64,000 nt of DNA, from the NCBI GenBank assembly GCA_019416935.1, contig DXWI01000012.1:4290-68289 (forward strand), written 5' to 3'. Numbering within the stretch: position 1 is the stretch's first letter; every line of letters begins with the position of its first letter. This DNA comes from Clostridiales bacterium. Its GTDB lineage: Bacteria; Bacillota; Clostridia; Christensenellales; CAG-138. The notes below the pieces were generated by a model, which saw only the letters and a program-made list of their open reading frames with translations, ran no database searches and was not told the DNA's origin. This document shows positions 50,441 through 57,519 of this stretch, in pieces. The position numbers and the translations under genes are program-made.

Positions 50441-51720
50441 GTTTGCAGACTCCGGCCAAATGAGGTCAGCCGGCAATAGAGATGTCCTCAAAAGCCGCCT
50501 CCAAATGCTTCATATTCATGTACTTTTTGTTGCCCCACTGGGTACCGGCCACATGGCGCAGCCGGGCACAGACCACCTTGAGGGCAGAGTTGCCGTCCGG
50601 GAAGGTCCCCACCACCCGGGTCCTGCGGCGGATCTCCCGGTTGAGCCGCTCAATGACGTTGTTGGTGCGGATCCGGGTCCAGTGCTCAGACGGAAAGTCG
50701 CAATAAGTCAGCAGCGTCTCTTCCACGCTTTCCTCTACCTTTTTAGCGGTTTCTTTCAGTTTCATTTCCCTCAGCTGGATTACCACAGCTTTGGCTTTTT
50801 CTCTGGCCGCTTTCTTGCTTTCCTGGGCGTGGATCGCCTTGAGCATCTTAGCCACCAGCTTCACCTTGGAACGAGGAACGACGGAAAATACATTGCGGTA
50901 AAAATGGACCGTACAGCGCTGGTATTTGGCATCAGGAAAGACTTCCCCCACGGCTTCCAGCATTCCCAGACACTTGTCGCCAACCACAAGTTTTACGTCG
51001 TCCAGTCCACGGCTTTTAAGCCACTGGAAGAAATCCACCCAGCTCGCCTTGTCCTCTTTCATACCCTCTGCCGCACCCACAACTTCGCGGTATCCGTCTT
51101 CATTCACCGCAATTGCCACAAGAATAGCAACGTTTTCATACTCTCCGCCCCAGTTGCGCCGCAGGTAGATACCGTCCACATAGACATACGGATATTTGCC
51201 GCCTTGTAAAGGGCGATTCCGCCAGTCCTCAATGTGGACATAGGCTTTCTTGTTCAGTTCACTGATGGTGGCTGGAGATACCTTGCTGCCCCATAGAGCC
51301 TCGGTAATCTCCTCCACTCGGCGTACGGAAACACCGGCCAGATACATCTCGATGAGCGCTTCTTCCACGCTGCTCTCACGGCGACGGTAGCGTTCCATAA
51401 TGGCTGTTTCAAAGGACACGCCTTTGAGCCGGGGCACGTGCAGCGTAACATCTCCGGAGGTGGTGGTCAGGTTCCGGTCATAGTGGCCGCTGCGGTAGAC
51501 CTGGCGAGCCGCATTGCGCTCGTAGCCGGCAGCCTGGGTCAGCTTTTCCGCCTCCTGCTCCAGCAACTCATTCAGCGTTTCTTCCACGCTGCCCCGGACT
51601 AATTCCTTAAGCTGACCCTTGATTACTTCTTCGTTTAGCTGTACAATTTTCTCGGACATAGTTTGCCTTCTCCTTTCGAATGTTTGTATCGCAACTTCAT
51701 TCTAACAGAGATCTGCAAAC
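50441..51720 (-). mobile_element. IS256-family insertion sequence
   Basis: About 1.28 kb. The ends are imperfect inverted repeats of about 30 bases: the left end begins GTTTGCAGACTCCGG at 50441, and the right end, read inward on the minus strand from 51720, begins GTTTGCAGATCTCTG. After a one-base gap both continue with an AATGARGT-type match. The left repeat runs into the transposase stop. No 8-9-base target duplication is visible in the flanks (GCAAATTC and CATGTCTC), so the exact ends or history are uncertain. The element sits between tRNA-Trp and proC. Confidence 0.8.
50466..51659 (-). CDS. IS256-family (mutator) transposase
   Basis: DDE transposase of 397 residues that looks complete and active. 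N-terminal DNA-binding region, then SGHYDRNLTTTSGDVTLHVP and LYLAGVS-like IEMYLAGVSVRRVEEI. Catalytic residues are likely the Asp in YVYVDGIYL (about 165), the Asp in LVVGDKCLGM (about 230) with the following CTVHFYRNV signature, and the Glu in NNVIERLNREIRRRTRVVG (about 340). The ending SALKVVCARL is typical. GGAGAAGG precedes the ATG at 51659. Its base composition is similar to the host genes. Confidence 0.95.
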   Translation of the reverse strand: MSEKIVQLNEEVIKGQLKELVRGSVEETLNELLEQEAEKLTQAAGYERNAARQVYRSGHYDRNLTTTSGDVTLHVPRLKGVSFETAIMERYRRRESSVEEALIEMYLAGVSVRRVEEITEALWGSKVSPATISELNKKAYVHIEDWRNRPLQGGKYPYVYVDGIYLRRNWGGEYENVAILVAIAVNEDGYREVVGAAEGMKEDKASWVDFFQWLKSRGLDDVKLVVGDKCLGMLEAVGEVFPDAKYQRCTVHFYRNVFSVVPRSKVKLVAKMLKAIHAQESKKAAREKAKAVVIQLREMKLKETAKKVEESVEETLLTYCDFPSEHWTRIRTNNVIERLNREIRRRTRVVGTFPDGNSALKVVCARLRHVAGTQWGNKKYMNMKHLEAAFEDISIAG

Positions 51721-51861
51721 CATGTCTCTTTTTATCCATTTTTCTTCCAATTTATTGTACATTATTAAGGTCTTACATCATGTTATTTGTTTTCTTTATG
51801 ATTGAAAACAGTGATTCATTGTGTTAAGCTACAAGTGTATAAAGGAAGCGAGGTTATTTTC

Positions 51862-52659
51862 ATGCAGATTGGGTTTATCGGCGTTGGCAACATGGGGGAG
51901 GCGATTCTACGCGGGGCGCTGCGCGGCGGGCTTGTTTTGCCTTCACAAGTGAGCGCGTACGATCCGAACACGGCAAAACCGAATCTTCTTCAACAGGAAC
52001 TCGGTGTTGTGGCAGCGGCGGATGCGGAACAATTGGTCACTGGTTCGGATATCATCCTATTGGCCGTAAAACCCAACGTTTGCGCTTCGGTTCTTTCAAG
52101 GCTTGCCGAACCCCTGGCCGGGAAGGCGCTCATTTCCATTGCGGCCGGCTGGTCGCAGCAGAGGCTGGCAAACCTTTTGCCGGACTCCGTTCGCGTTTTG
52201 CGAGTCATGCCGAATACGCCGGCTTTGATAGGGTGTGGGATGTCGGTATTTGAATGCGGCGATACGCTGTCCGCAGATGAAAAAACATTTGCTGAAAAAC
52301 TTTTTGCATCCATTGGTCGTGTGGCGGCAGTCGAATCCCGTCTCATGGATGCGGTGACTGCTGTCAGCGGCAGCGGTCCGGCGTATGTATATATGTTTAT
52401 AGAGGCGCTTGCTGATGGCGGTGTAAGAGAGGGATTGCCAAGAGCGCTTGCCTACGAGCTTGCGGCGCAAACCGTCTGCGGCAGCGCAGAAATGGTGCTT
52501 CAAACAACCGCACATCCCGGCGTATTGAAGGATAACGTTTGCTCGCCTGGAGGAACCACTATCGAAGCGGTGGCAGCATTGGAGGAGAAGGGCCTGCGTT
52601 CCGCAGTTTTGGAAGCGGTCCGTGTCTGCGCGGTTAAATCCACCCTCATGAGCAAATAA
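51862..52659 (+). CDS. proC: Pyrroline-5-carboxylate reductase
   Basis: Last step of proline synthesis, NAD(P)H-dependent, 265 residues. It starts MQIGFIGVGNMGEAILRGAL (Rossmann motif). It contains VKPNV, VRVLRVMPNTPALIGCGMSV, and the C-terminal signature SGSGPAYVYMFIEALADGGV plus SPGGTTIEAVAALEEKGLRS. ATG at 51862 has AGGAAGCGAGG upstream; the frame is open from 51802 but does not match the family. The nearest insertion-sequence end is 140 bases upstream, and a TTGAAA at 51802 may be its -35. Confidence 0.96.
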   Translation: MQIGFIGVGNMGEAILRGALRGGLVLPSQVSAYDPNTAKPNLLQQELGVVAAADAEQLVTGSDIILLAVKPNVCASVLSRLAEPLAGKALISIAAGWSQQRLANLLPDSVRVLRVMPNTPALIGCGMSVFECGDTLSADEKTFAEKLFASIGRVAAVESRLMDAVTAVSGSGPAYVYMFIEALADGGVREGLPRALAYELAAQTVCGSAEMVLQTTAHPGVLKDNVCSPGGTTIEAVAALEEKGLRSAVLEAVRVCAVKSTLMSK

Positions 52660-52677
52660 TATATAATAATATATAAT

Positions 52678-53130
52678 ATGATGAAACGAATCGTGATTTA
52701 TACAGATGGCGCCTGTTCCGGAAATCCCGGTTTTGGCGGATGGGGCGCAATCCTGATATACGGAAGCGCAAGACGGGAGCTGTCGGGCTTTGAGCCGCAG
52801 ACAACGAACAATCGCATGGAAATGCTGGCGGTGATTTCTGCGCTTCGTGCATTAAAAGAACCTTGCGCAGTCAATGTGTATACTGATAGCGCGTATGTAT
52901 GTAATGCGTTTCAACAAAACTGGCTGGCCAATTGGCAGCGAAACGGTTGGAAGACATCGGCAAAAAAGGACGTGGAAAACCGTGACCTTTGGGAACAGCT
53001 TCTGCAATTGACGCAGACACACCGAGTTTCGTTTAACAAAGTTAAAGGCCATGCAAATAATGTAAACAATAACCGTTGTGATGAGCTGGCGCGCGCCGCA
53101 ATTGCGGCCGGCCGCGGCCGCGCGCAGTAA
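52678..53130 (+). CDS. rnhA: Ribonuclease HI
   Basis: Degrades RNA in RNA-DNA hybrids, 150 residues. Catalytic acids are visible in IYTDGACSGNPGFGGWG, in TNNRMEMLAVISALRAL (Glu), in VYTDSAYVCNAF and in NNNRCDELAR. The basic-protrusion segment WLANWQRNGWKTSAKKDVEN is present as in E. coli RNase HI. The start is ATG at 52678 or 52681. The 18 bases after proC are only AT repeats without a ribosome site. The C-terminus is encoded by a GC-only palindromic run (53104-53124). Confidence 0.95.
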   Translation: MMKRIVIYTDGACSGNPGFGGWGAILIYGSARRELSGFEPQTTNNRMEMLAVISALRALKEPCAVNVYTDSAYVCNAFQQNWLANWQRNGWKTSAKKDVENRDLWEQLLQLTQTHRVSFNKVKGHANNVNNNRCDELARAAIAAGRGRAQ

Positions 53131-53157
53131 ATTAAGTAACATATGAATTATTTGCAA

Positions 53158-53195
53158 ATAACTATTCGTTAAACTTGTCTTTAACGAATAGTTAT
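53158..53195. repeat. Perfect 16-base inverted repeat with 6-base spacer upstream of recombinase gene
   Basis: ATAACTATTCGTTAAA (53158-53173), spacer CTTGTC, TTTAACGAATAGTTAT (53180-53195). Arms of this length around a 6-base centre are how tyrosine-recombinase core sites look. It lies 73 bases before the start of such a gene. No T run follows, so it is a poor terminator. The predicted -35 of the recombinase promoter is in its spacer, so it could also be an operator. Confidence 0.75.
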
Positions 53196-53203
53196 GGTAG
53201 CAT
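53175..53203 (+). promoter_or_regulatory. Possible promoter for the recombinase gene
   Basis: TTGTCT (53175-53180), 17 bases, extended -10 TGG-TAGCAT (53195-53203). The -35 falls in the centre of the inverted repeat. Confidence 0.45.
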
Positions 53204-53267
53204 AAAGCCGTGGTCGGTGAAGTCTCCCTCCACTTGTATTTGACATGTACGGCAGAAAGGCAAATTC

Positions 53268-54314
53268 GTGAACAACACTTATCAGCTTGAGAAAAGCAAA
53301 CGGTACACCAAAAAAATCCGCGACATCCAAAAACAACTTCCAATGCTCTGCGGTGCTTTTTTTCGCAATATCGAAAACAATACATCGGTATTAACACGGT
53401 ATGCTTATGCTGTCGATTTGCGTGGTTTCTTTCTCTATTTGATAGAATATTCCGATATTCTCTTGGGACGCGATATCCTCTCTCTCACCGCACAGGATTT
53501 GGAGCAGGTACGAGCTTATCACATTGAAACTTTTTTGGAACAGCAGTCGCTATATACCCGCAACCATCGAGAGATCACCAACAAAGAGCGTACAAAGGCT
53601 CGAAAGCTGTCAACGCTTCGCGCTTTTTTCAAGTTTTGCTTCAAAAAAGAGATGATTTCGTCCAATGTTGCAGCGTTGGTTGTGATGCCAAAGTTACATG
53701 AAAAGGCCATTCTTCGGCTGGACCCAAACGAAATTGCCACTCTTTTGGATAAGGCTGAAAATGGAGAAGGCTTAACAAAGCGGCAGCAGCAGTATCATGA
53801 GACAACGCGCGTTCGCGATGTTGCAATTCTAACGCTGTTTTTGGGGACTGGAATCCGTATCAGTGAACTGGTAGGGATCGATCGAAATGACATCAGCTTT
53901 GAAAGCAATACATTTTTAGTAACCAGAAAGGGCGGAAAACAAACCATCCTGGCGTTTGGCGATGAGGTTATGGAAGCGCTGCAAGCCTATCGAATGCAAC
54001 GCGATTCTATCACGCCATTGCCCGGCCATGAGGAAGCTTTCTTTCTTTCTATGCAAAAGCGGCGCATTACGGTACGCGCCGTCGAAAACTTGGTAAAAAA
54101 GTATGCAGCAATCACAACGCCGCTGAAAAACATCACTCCCCACAAGCTGCGGAGCACATACGGCACGATGCTGTACCATGAAACACAGGATATCTATCTG
54201 GTTGCTGATGTCCTCGGACACAAAGATGTCAACACCACACGCAAGCATTATGCGGCGCAGTCGGAAGAGCATGCGCGCATTGCTGCGCAAAAAATCCGCC
54301 TGCGCAAGGACTAG
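53268..54314 (+). CDS. Tyrosine recombinase, XerS-like
   Basis: Site-specific tyrosine recombinase of 348 residues. Core-binding domain about 30-150 (NTSVLTRYAYAVDLRGFFLY, KARKLSTLRAFFKFCFKKEM). The catalytic domain has Arg in LGTGIRISELVG, Lys in TRKGGKQTILAF, HxxR in TPHKLRSTYGTM, His in VLGHKDVNTT and the nucleophile Tyr in RKHYAAQS. The extra stretch between domains (GEGLTKRQQQYHETTRVRD) is as in streptococcal XerS, which acts alone in chromosome dimer resolution. That role here is inference; an integrase of unknown target is possible. GTG at 53268 follows AAAGG. It converges on the next gene with a 4-base overlap. Confidence 0.88.
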   Translation: MNNTYQLEKSKRYTKKIRDIQKQLPMLCGAFFRNIENNTSVLTRYAYAVDLRGFFLYLIEYSDILLGRDILSLTAQDLEQVRAYHIETFLEQQSLYTRNHREITNKERTKARKLSTLRAFFKFCFKKEMISSNVAALVVMPKLHEKAILRLDPNEIATLLDKAENGEGLTKRQQQYHETTRVRDVAILTLFLGTGIRISELVGIDRNDISFESNTFLVTRKGGKQTILAFGDEVMEALQAYRMQRDSITPLPGHEEAFFLSMQKRRITVRAVENLVKKYAAITTPLKNITPHKLRSTYGTMLYHETQDIYLVADVLGHKDVNTTRKHYAAQSEEHARIAAQKIRLRKD

Positions 54315-54583
54315 CGGAAGCGTCTCCTTCCATGGGTGCCATGCAGTGTTGCAATCTGAAGCGCGTGTTCCAAGTCGGGCACATAATATTCCCCACTTGC
54401 TTCGAAGGCTGTTTCATCCACCTCCGTATAGACATGCGCTATAGGAATTTCGGCAAAGTCTTGTCCATCGAGTTCCAGGCAGCGAAAGCAATTATCGCAT
54501 ATTTTGGTAGGATCAAGGTCGCAGCGATTGCATAAATTGCAGCCGGTGCAGTTGTTTTCCGGATGAAGAACACATTTTTTCAT
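54311..54583 (-). CDS. Small cysteine-rich protein, divergent from lexA
   Basis: A 90-residue protein with eight cysteines in its first 40 residues (MKKCVLHPENNCTGCNLCNR, then CDLDPTKICDNCFRC), spaced like metal or Fe-S ligands, followed by an acidic part (VYTEVDETAFEASGEYYVPD) and a basic end. I recognise it as a short clostridial protein of unknown function often found beside lexA. ATG at 54583 has GGAGG eight bases upstream; the frame extends further without a site. It shares the intergenic region and the LexA box with lexA, so SOS control is possible. Confidence 0.75.
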   Translation of the reverse strand: MKKCVLHPENNCTGCNLCNRCDLDPTKICDNCFRCLELDGQDFAEIPIAHVYTEVDETAFEASGEYYVPDLEHALQIATLHGTHGRRRFR

Positions 54584-54601
54584 AATTTGCCTCCAATATT
54601 G

Positions 54602-54615
54602 CGAACATTTGTTTG
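54602..54615. promoter_or_regulatory. LexA box (Gram-positive type)
   Basis: CGAACATTTGTTTG matches the Firmicutes SOS box CGAACATATGTTCG at 12 of 14 positions. It overlaps the -35 of lexA and lies 19 bases upstream of the divergent Cys-rich gene. Confidence 0.85.
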
Positions 54616-54641
54616 CAATAAAGCCATGTACATGGTATAAT
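54613..54641 (+). promoter_or_regulatory. Promoter for lexA
   Basis: TTGCAA (54613-54618), 17 bases, TATAAT (54636-54641). A perfect 12-base palindrome CCATGTACATGG (54624-54635) fills most of the spacer, beside the LexA box. Confidence 0.85.
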
Positions 54642-54675
54642 GTTCGCATATAAACGAACAGGAGCCGATGATGCC

Positions 54676-55308
54676 ATGAAAAAGCTCAGAAACCCGCAGC
54701 AGGAAATCTATAACTATATCCTGAGCTATTACAAGCAAAACTCCTTTCCGCCGTCTGTACGGGAAATCTGTCAAGCTGTTGGCCTGCAATCGCCTGCGAC
54801 CGTTCATACGCACCTGCGCAACATGGAAGCGGCCGGCATGATTCGCCGCGATCACAGCAAACAGCGCTCCATTTATGTTGTTCCAATTGAAGCGGCCGGC
54901 ATTTCCGACACAGTTCCGGTCAACCGTGTGCCACTGGTTGGCCGCGTTGCCGCCGGCATCCCCATTTGCGCCGCCGAAAATGTCGAGGGCACATTTGCCG
55001 TTCCAGAATTATTGACGCACGGCCCACATCGCGAAGCCATCTTTCTCCTGCGTGTAGAAGGCGACAGCATGATACAGGCCGGGATCAATGACGGCGATTA
55101 CATCGTCGTTGACAAGGATTTGGGCTACGTCAGCGGCGATATCGTTGTTGCCAGGACAGCGGAGGAAACAGCAACCGTAAAGCGCATTTATCTTGAAGGC
55201 GACACCGTTCGTCTCCAGCCGGAAAATGATCTTTATCAACCCATTTATCTGTCCGTCTCGGAGGTCGAAGTTGCTGGCAAGGTGATTGGGCTTATGCGCC
55301 GTTATTGA
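54676..55308 (+). CDS. lexA: LexA repressor
   Basis: SOS repressor, 210 residues. Winged-helix DNA-binding domain at the N-terminus (PPSVREICQAVGLQSPATVH, about 27-46). The Ala-Gly self-cleavage site is in VGRVAAGIPICAAE. The catalytic Ser is in VEGDSMIQAGI and the Lys in TATVKRIYLEGD. ATG at 54676 is the only start in frame after AGGAG (54660-54664). The LexA box at its promoter implies autoregulation. The 3' end overlaps the convergent PLP-enzyme gene by seven bases. Confidence 0.97.
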   Translation: MKKLRNPQQEIYNYILSYYKQNSFPPSVREICQAVGLQSPATVHTHLRNMEAAGMIRRDHSKQRSIYVVPIEAAGISDTVPVNRVPLVGRVAAGIPICAAENVEGTFAVPELLTHGPHREAIFLLRVEGDSMIQAGINDGDYIVVDKDLGYVSGDIVVARTAEETATVKRIYLEGDTVRLQPENDLYQPIYLSVSEVEVAGKVIGLMRRY

Positions 55309-56561
55309 CGCGCCAACGCGTCATAAGCGAGCATGGCGGCAATCCGTCCATGCGCATAGGTCAACGCTCCCTGCAAATATGCGGTATACGGTTCACAAAT
55401 CGGCGCGTCGGCGCTCAACTCTGTCGTCGCCCCCTGTACAAACGCGCCTGCCGCCATAATGACCTGATGCGCATATCCCGGCATGTCCCAAGGCTGCGGT
55501 ATAGCGAAGCTGTCGATGGGGGCCGCAGCCTGCATACACTGGCAAAACGCAATCAGCGCTTCCGCTGATGGGAATCTTGCGGATTGTATGATGTCCGATC
55601 GTACATCCGTACTGGCGGGCAGCGTCTCATATCCAAGACGTTCAAACACACGCGCAAACAATGCCGCGCTCTTTAAGCACTGTGCAACGGTGTGCGGTGC
55701 TAAAAACAAGCCCTGATAAAACAAACGGTAATCGCCGGCATACGATCCGACTTCCCGCCCCATGCCCGGCAGGGTAAGGCGTTGTGCAATGCGTTCTACA
55801 AAATCCGTCTTTCCGGCCACGTAGCCACCCGTTGGTGCCAGACCGCCGCCGGGATTTTTGATCAGCGAGCCCACGATCACATCGCCTCCGACCGCAGTCG
55901 GCTCCATTGCTGTAGTAAATTCTCCATAGCAATTGTCCACAACCGTAACCGCGTCCGGCGCAACCCTTTTTATTTCCGAAAATACGTTCTGTAATGCACT
56001 CGGATCAATCGATGGTCTCCAACCATATCCACGCGAACGCTGTACATAAACAATTCTGTAAGAACGCTGCCGTAGCCTGTCCAGCACTGCGGAAAGATCA
56101 ATTCTGCCATCCTCCAACAGCGGTACCTGCTCAAATGATATGCCAAACCGGCCGAGCGACTGCGGCGCGGTGCCACGGATTCCAACTGCCTCTTCCAGCG
56201 TATCATAGGGCCTTCCGGTAATAGACAAAATTGCATCCCCCGGCTCGGTCAGGCCCGCGAGCACTGTAAAAATCGCATGCGTCCCGTTCACGAACTGCGG
56301 GCGAACCAGCGCAGCATCCGCCTGCATCGCATCAGCAAATACCAAGTCCAGCGTATCGCGACCAATATCGTCGTACCCATAACCGGTTGTGGGCGCAAAA
56401 TGTCTTGCAGCCACGCCATGTGCCTGAAACGCATCCAAAACGCGCATCTGCGTCACCGATTCAACAGAATCAATGCGTTGAAAAACCTCGGACAACTGAC
56501 GCTCCGCGTCCCATACAAATTCTCGTGCTCGTTCACTGATCTTCACTTGTTTTCTCTCCAT
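55302..56561 (-). CDS. ynbB: PLP-dependent enzyme of the YnbB / 'aluminum resistance' family
   Basis: Fold-type I PLP protein (methionine gamma-lyase/cystathionine lyase-like) of 419 residues. It shows APTTGYGYDDIGRDTLD, RPQFVNGTHAIFTVLAGL, VTVVDNCYGEFT (Asp for the PLP pyridine) and the Schiff-base Lys in GSLIKNPGGGLAPTGGYVAG. The family is called aluminum resistance protein or methionine gamma-lyase family protein, without a proven reaction here. It usually lies beside miaA/hfq and lexA in clostridia, as here (hfq is absent). Start overlaps the end of miaA by 29 bases. Confidence 0.9.
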   Translation of the reverse strand: MERKQVKISERAREFVWDAERQLSEVFQRIDSVESVTQMRVLDAFQAHGVAARHFAPTTGYGYDDIGRDTLDLVFADAMQADAALVRPQFVNGTHAIFTVLAGLTEPGDAILSITGRPYDTLEEAVGIRGTAPQSLGRFGISFEQVPLLEDGRIDLSAVLDRLRQRSYRIVYVQRSRGYGWRPSIDPSALQNVFSEIKRVAPDAVTVVDNCYGEFTTAMEPTAVGGDVIVGSLIKNPGGGLAPTGGYVAGKTDFVERIAQRLTLPGMGREVGSYAGDYRLFYQGLFLAPHTVAQCLKSAALFARVFERLGYETLPASTDVRSDIIQSARFPSAEALIAFCQCMQAAAPIDSFAIPQPWDMPGYAHQVIMAAGAFVQGATTELSADAPICEPYTAYLQGALTYAHGRIAAMLAYDALARQ

Positions 56562-57510
56562 TTAGCCAGCAGCCAATTTGATCGGCCGCCTGTTCTGCAA
56601 TCCAATCCAAGGGGTTATCCGGCACATCGTACCAAATAATCCGCTTATCCCGTTTGAACCAAGAGATTTGACGTTTCGCAAACCGTCTCGTCTCCTGCTT
56701 GATATGCTCTACTGCTTCCTCATAGGAAACCTGACCATCCAGATATTCCAACAGCTGCCGGTAACCTATGGATTGCAGCGCCGGTAACCGCCGGGAAAGG
56801 CCGAGCGATGAAAGGCGCCGAACCTCATCCAACAGTCCCTGCTCCAGCATGCAGTCCACTCGCTTATCAATGCGTTCATACAGCGCTGCACGCTCCATCC
56901 GGAGGCCGATGAGGATGGAATCGTAGGGGGCTTCCCTGCCTTCTGCATTTGCAAAGTCATTGCCATATGCGGATAACGGCTTTCCACTGCATACGAACAC
57001 CTCCAGCGCACGAATAATCCGCTTGCGGTCATTCGGGTGGAGTCGGTTTGCTGTCTCCGGATCGATCTGTCGAAGCTTTTCCCAGGCATCCTGCTGCCGT
57101 TCCGGTGCATACTCGACTTCCAATTCTCTGCGAACCACCGGGTCAAACGGTATCGCAAAGTTCAGCGGATAGGTCAGCGCGTGCACATACAGGCCGCTTC
57201 CGCCGACGACCAGCGGCACCCTGCCTCTCTCCCAAATGGATTCAATGGCCTCCCCCGCCATCTCCTTGTACTGGGACACCGAAAAGCCGGGCTGGTCCAC
57301 CGCAACGCAATCAATCAAATGATGCGGTATCCCCTGCCGTTCTTCCAGTGTGGGTTTAGCCGAACCAATGTCCAAGTCCCGATACACCTGAACGGAGTCC
57401 GCAGACACAATTTCAGTCCGCAGACGTTTGGCGAGGAGAATGGACAGCGCTGTTTTTCCGGCGGCCGTCGGGCCTACAATACAGGCAATTTTTCTGCGTT
57501 TGTGTTCCAT
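56533..57510 (-). CDS. miaA: tRNA dimethylallyltransferase
   Basis: Adds the isopentenyl group to A37 of tRNAs reading U-codons, 325 residues. P-loop ACIVGPTAAGKTALSILLA, DSVQVYRDLDIGSAKPT (catalytic Asp), PHHLIDCV, PLVVGGSGLYVHAL, and the late TRRFAKRQISWFKRD with the swinging-domain features. MiaB, which then thiomethylates the same base, is encoded at the head of this operon. No ribosome site is evident nine bases after mutL, suggesting coupling. Confidence 0.97.
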   Translation of the reverse strand: MEHKRRKIACIVGPTAAGKTALSILLAKRLRTEIVSADSVQVYRDLDIGSAKPTLEERQGIPHHLIDCVAVDQPGFSVSQYKEMAGEAIESIWERGRVPLVVGGSGLYVHALTYPLNFAIPFDPVVRRELEVEYAPERQQDAWEKLRQIDPETANRLHPNDRKRIIRALEVFVCSGKPLSAYGNDFANAEGREAPYDSILIGLRMERAALYERIDKRVDCMLEQGLLDEVRRLSSLGLSRRLPALQSIGYRQLLEYLDGQVSYEEAVEHIKQETRRFAKRQISWFKRDKRIIWYDVPDNPLDWIAEQAADQIGCWLNGEKTSEDQ

Positions 57511-57519
57511 TTGCAGTAC

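Noticed and set aside
52660..52680. AT repeat between proC and rnhA as a promoter
   Set aside because: Several TATAAT-like hexamers occur by chance in an AT-only run and there is no -35.
53100..53130. GC-only palindromic run at the end of rnhA as a functional site
   Set aside because: It is explained by codons for an Ala-Ala-Gly-Arg-Gly-Arg-Ala tail. It might pause polymerase but nothing else supports a role.
53158..53195. Inverted repeat as terminator of rnhA
   Set aside because: No T run follows on either strand; the sequence after it is ATGGTAGC.
53134..53200. Classical Firmicutes dif sequence
   Set aside because: The inverted repeat does not match the known dif consensus with its ATAA/TTAT inner arms. 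I kept it only as a candidate divergent site.
53241..53262. TTGACA upstream of the recombinase gene as its promoter
   Set aside because: It is only about 20 bases from the start codon, leaving no room for a -10 and leader.
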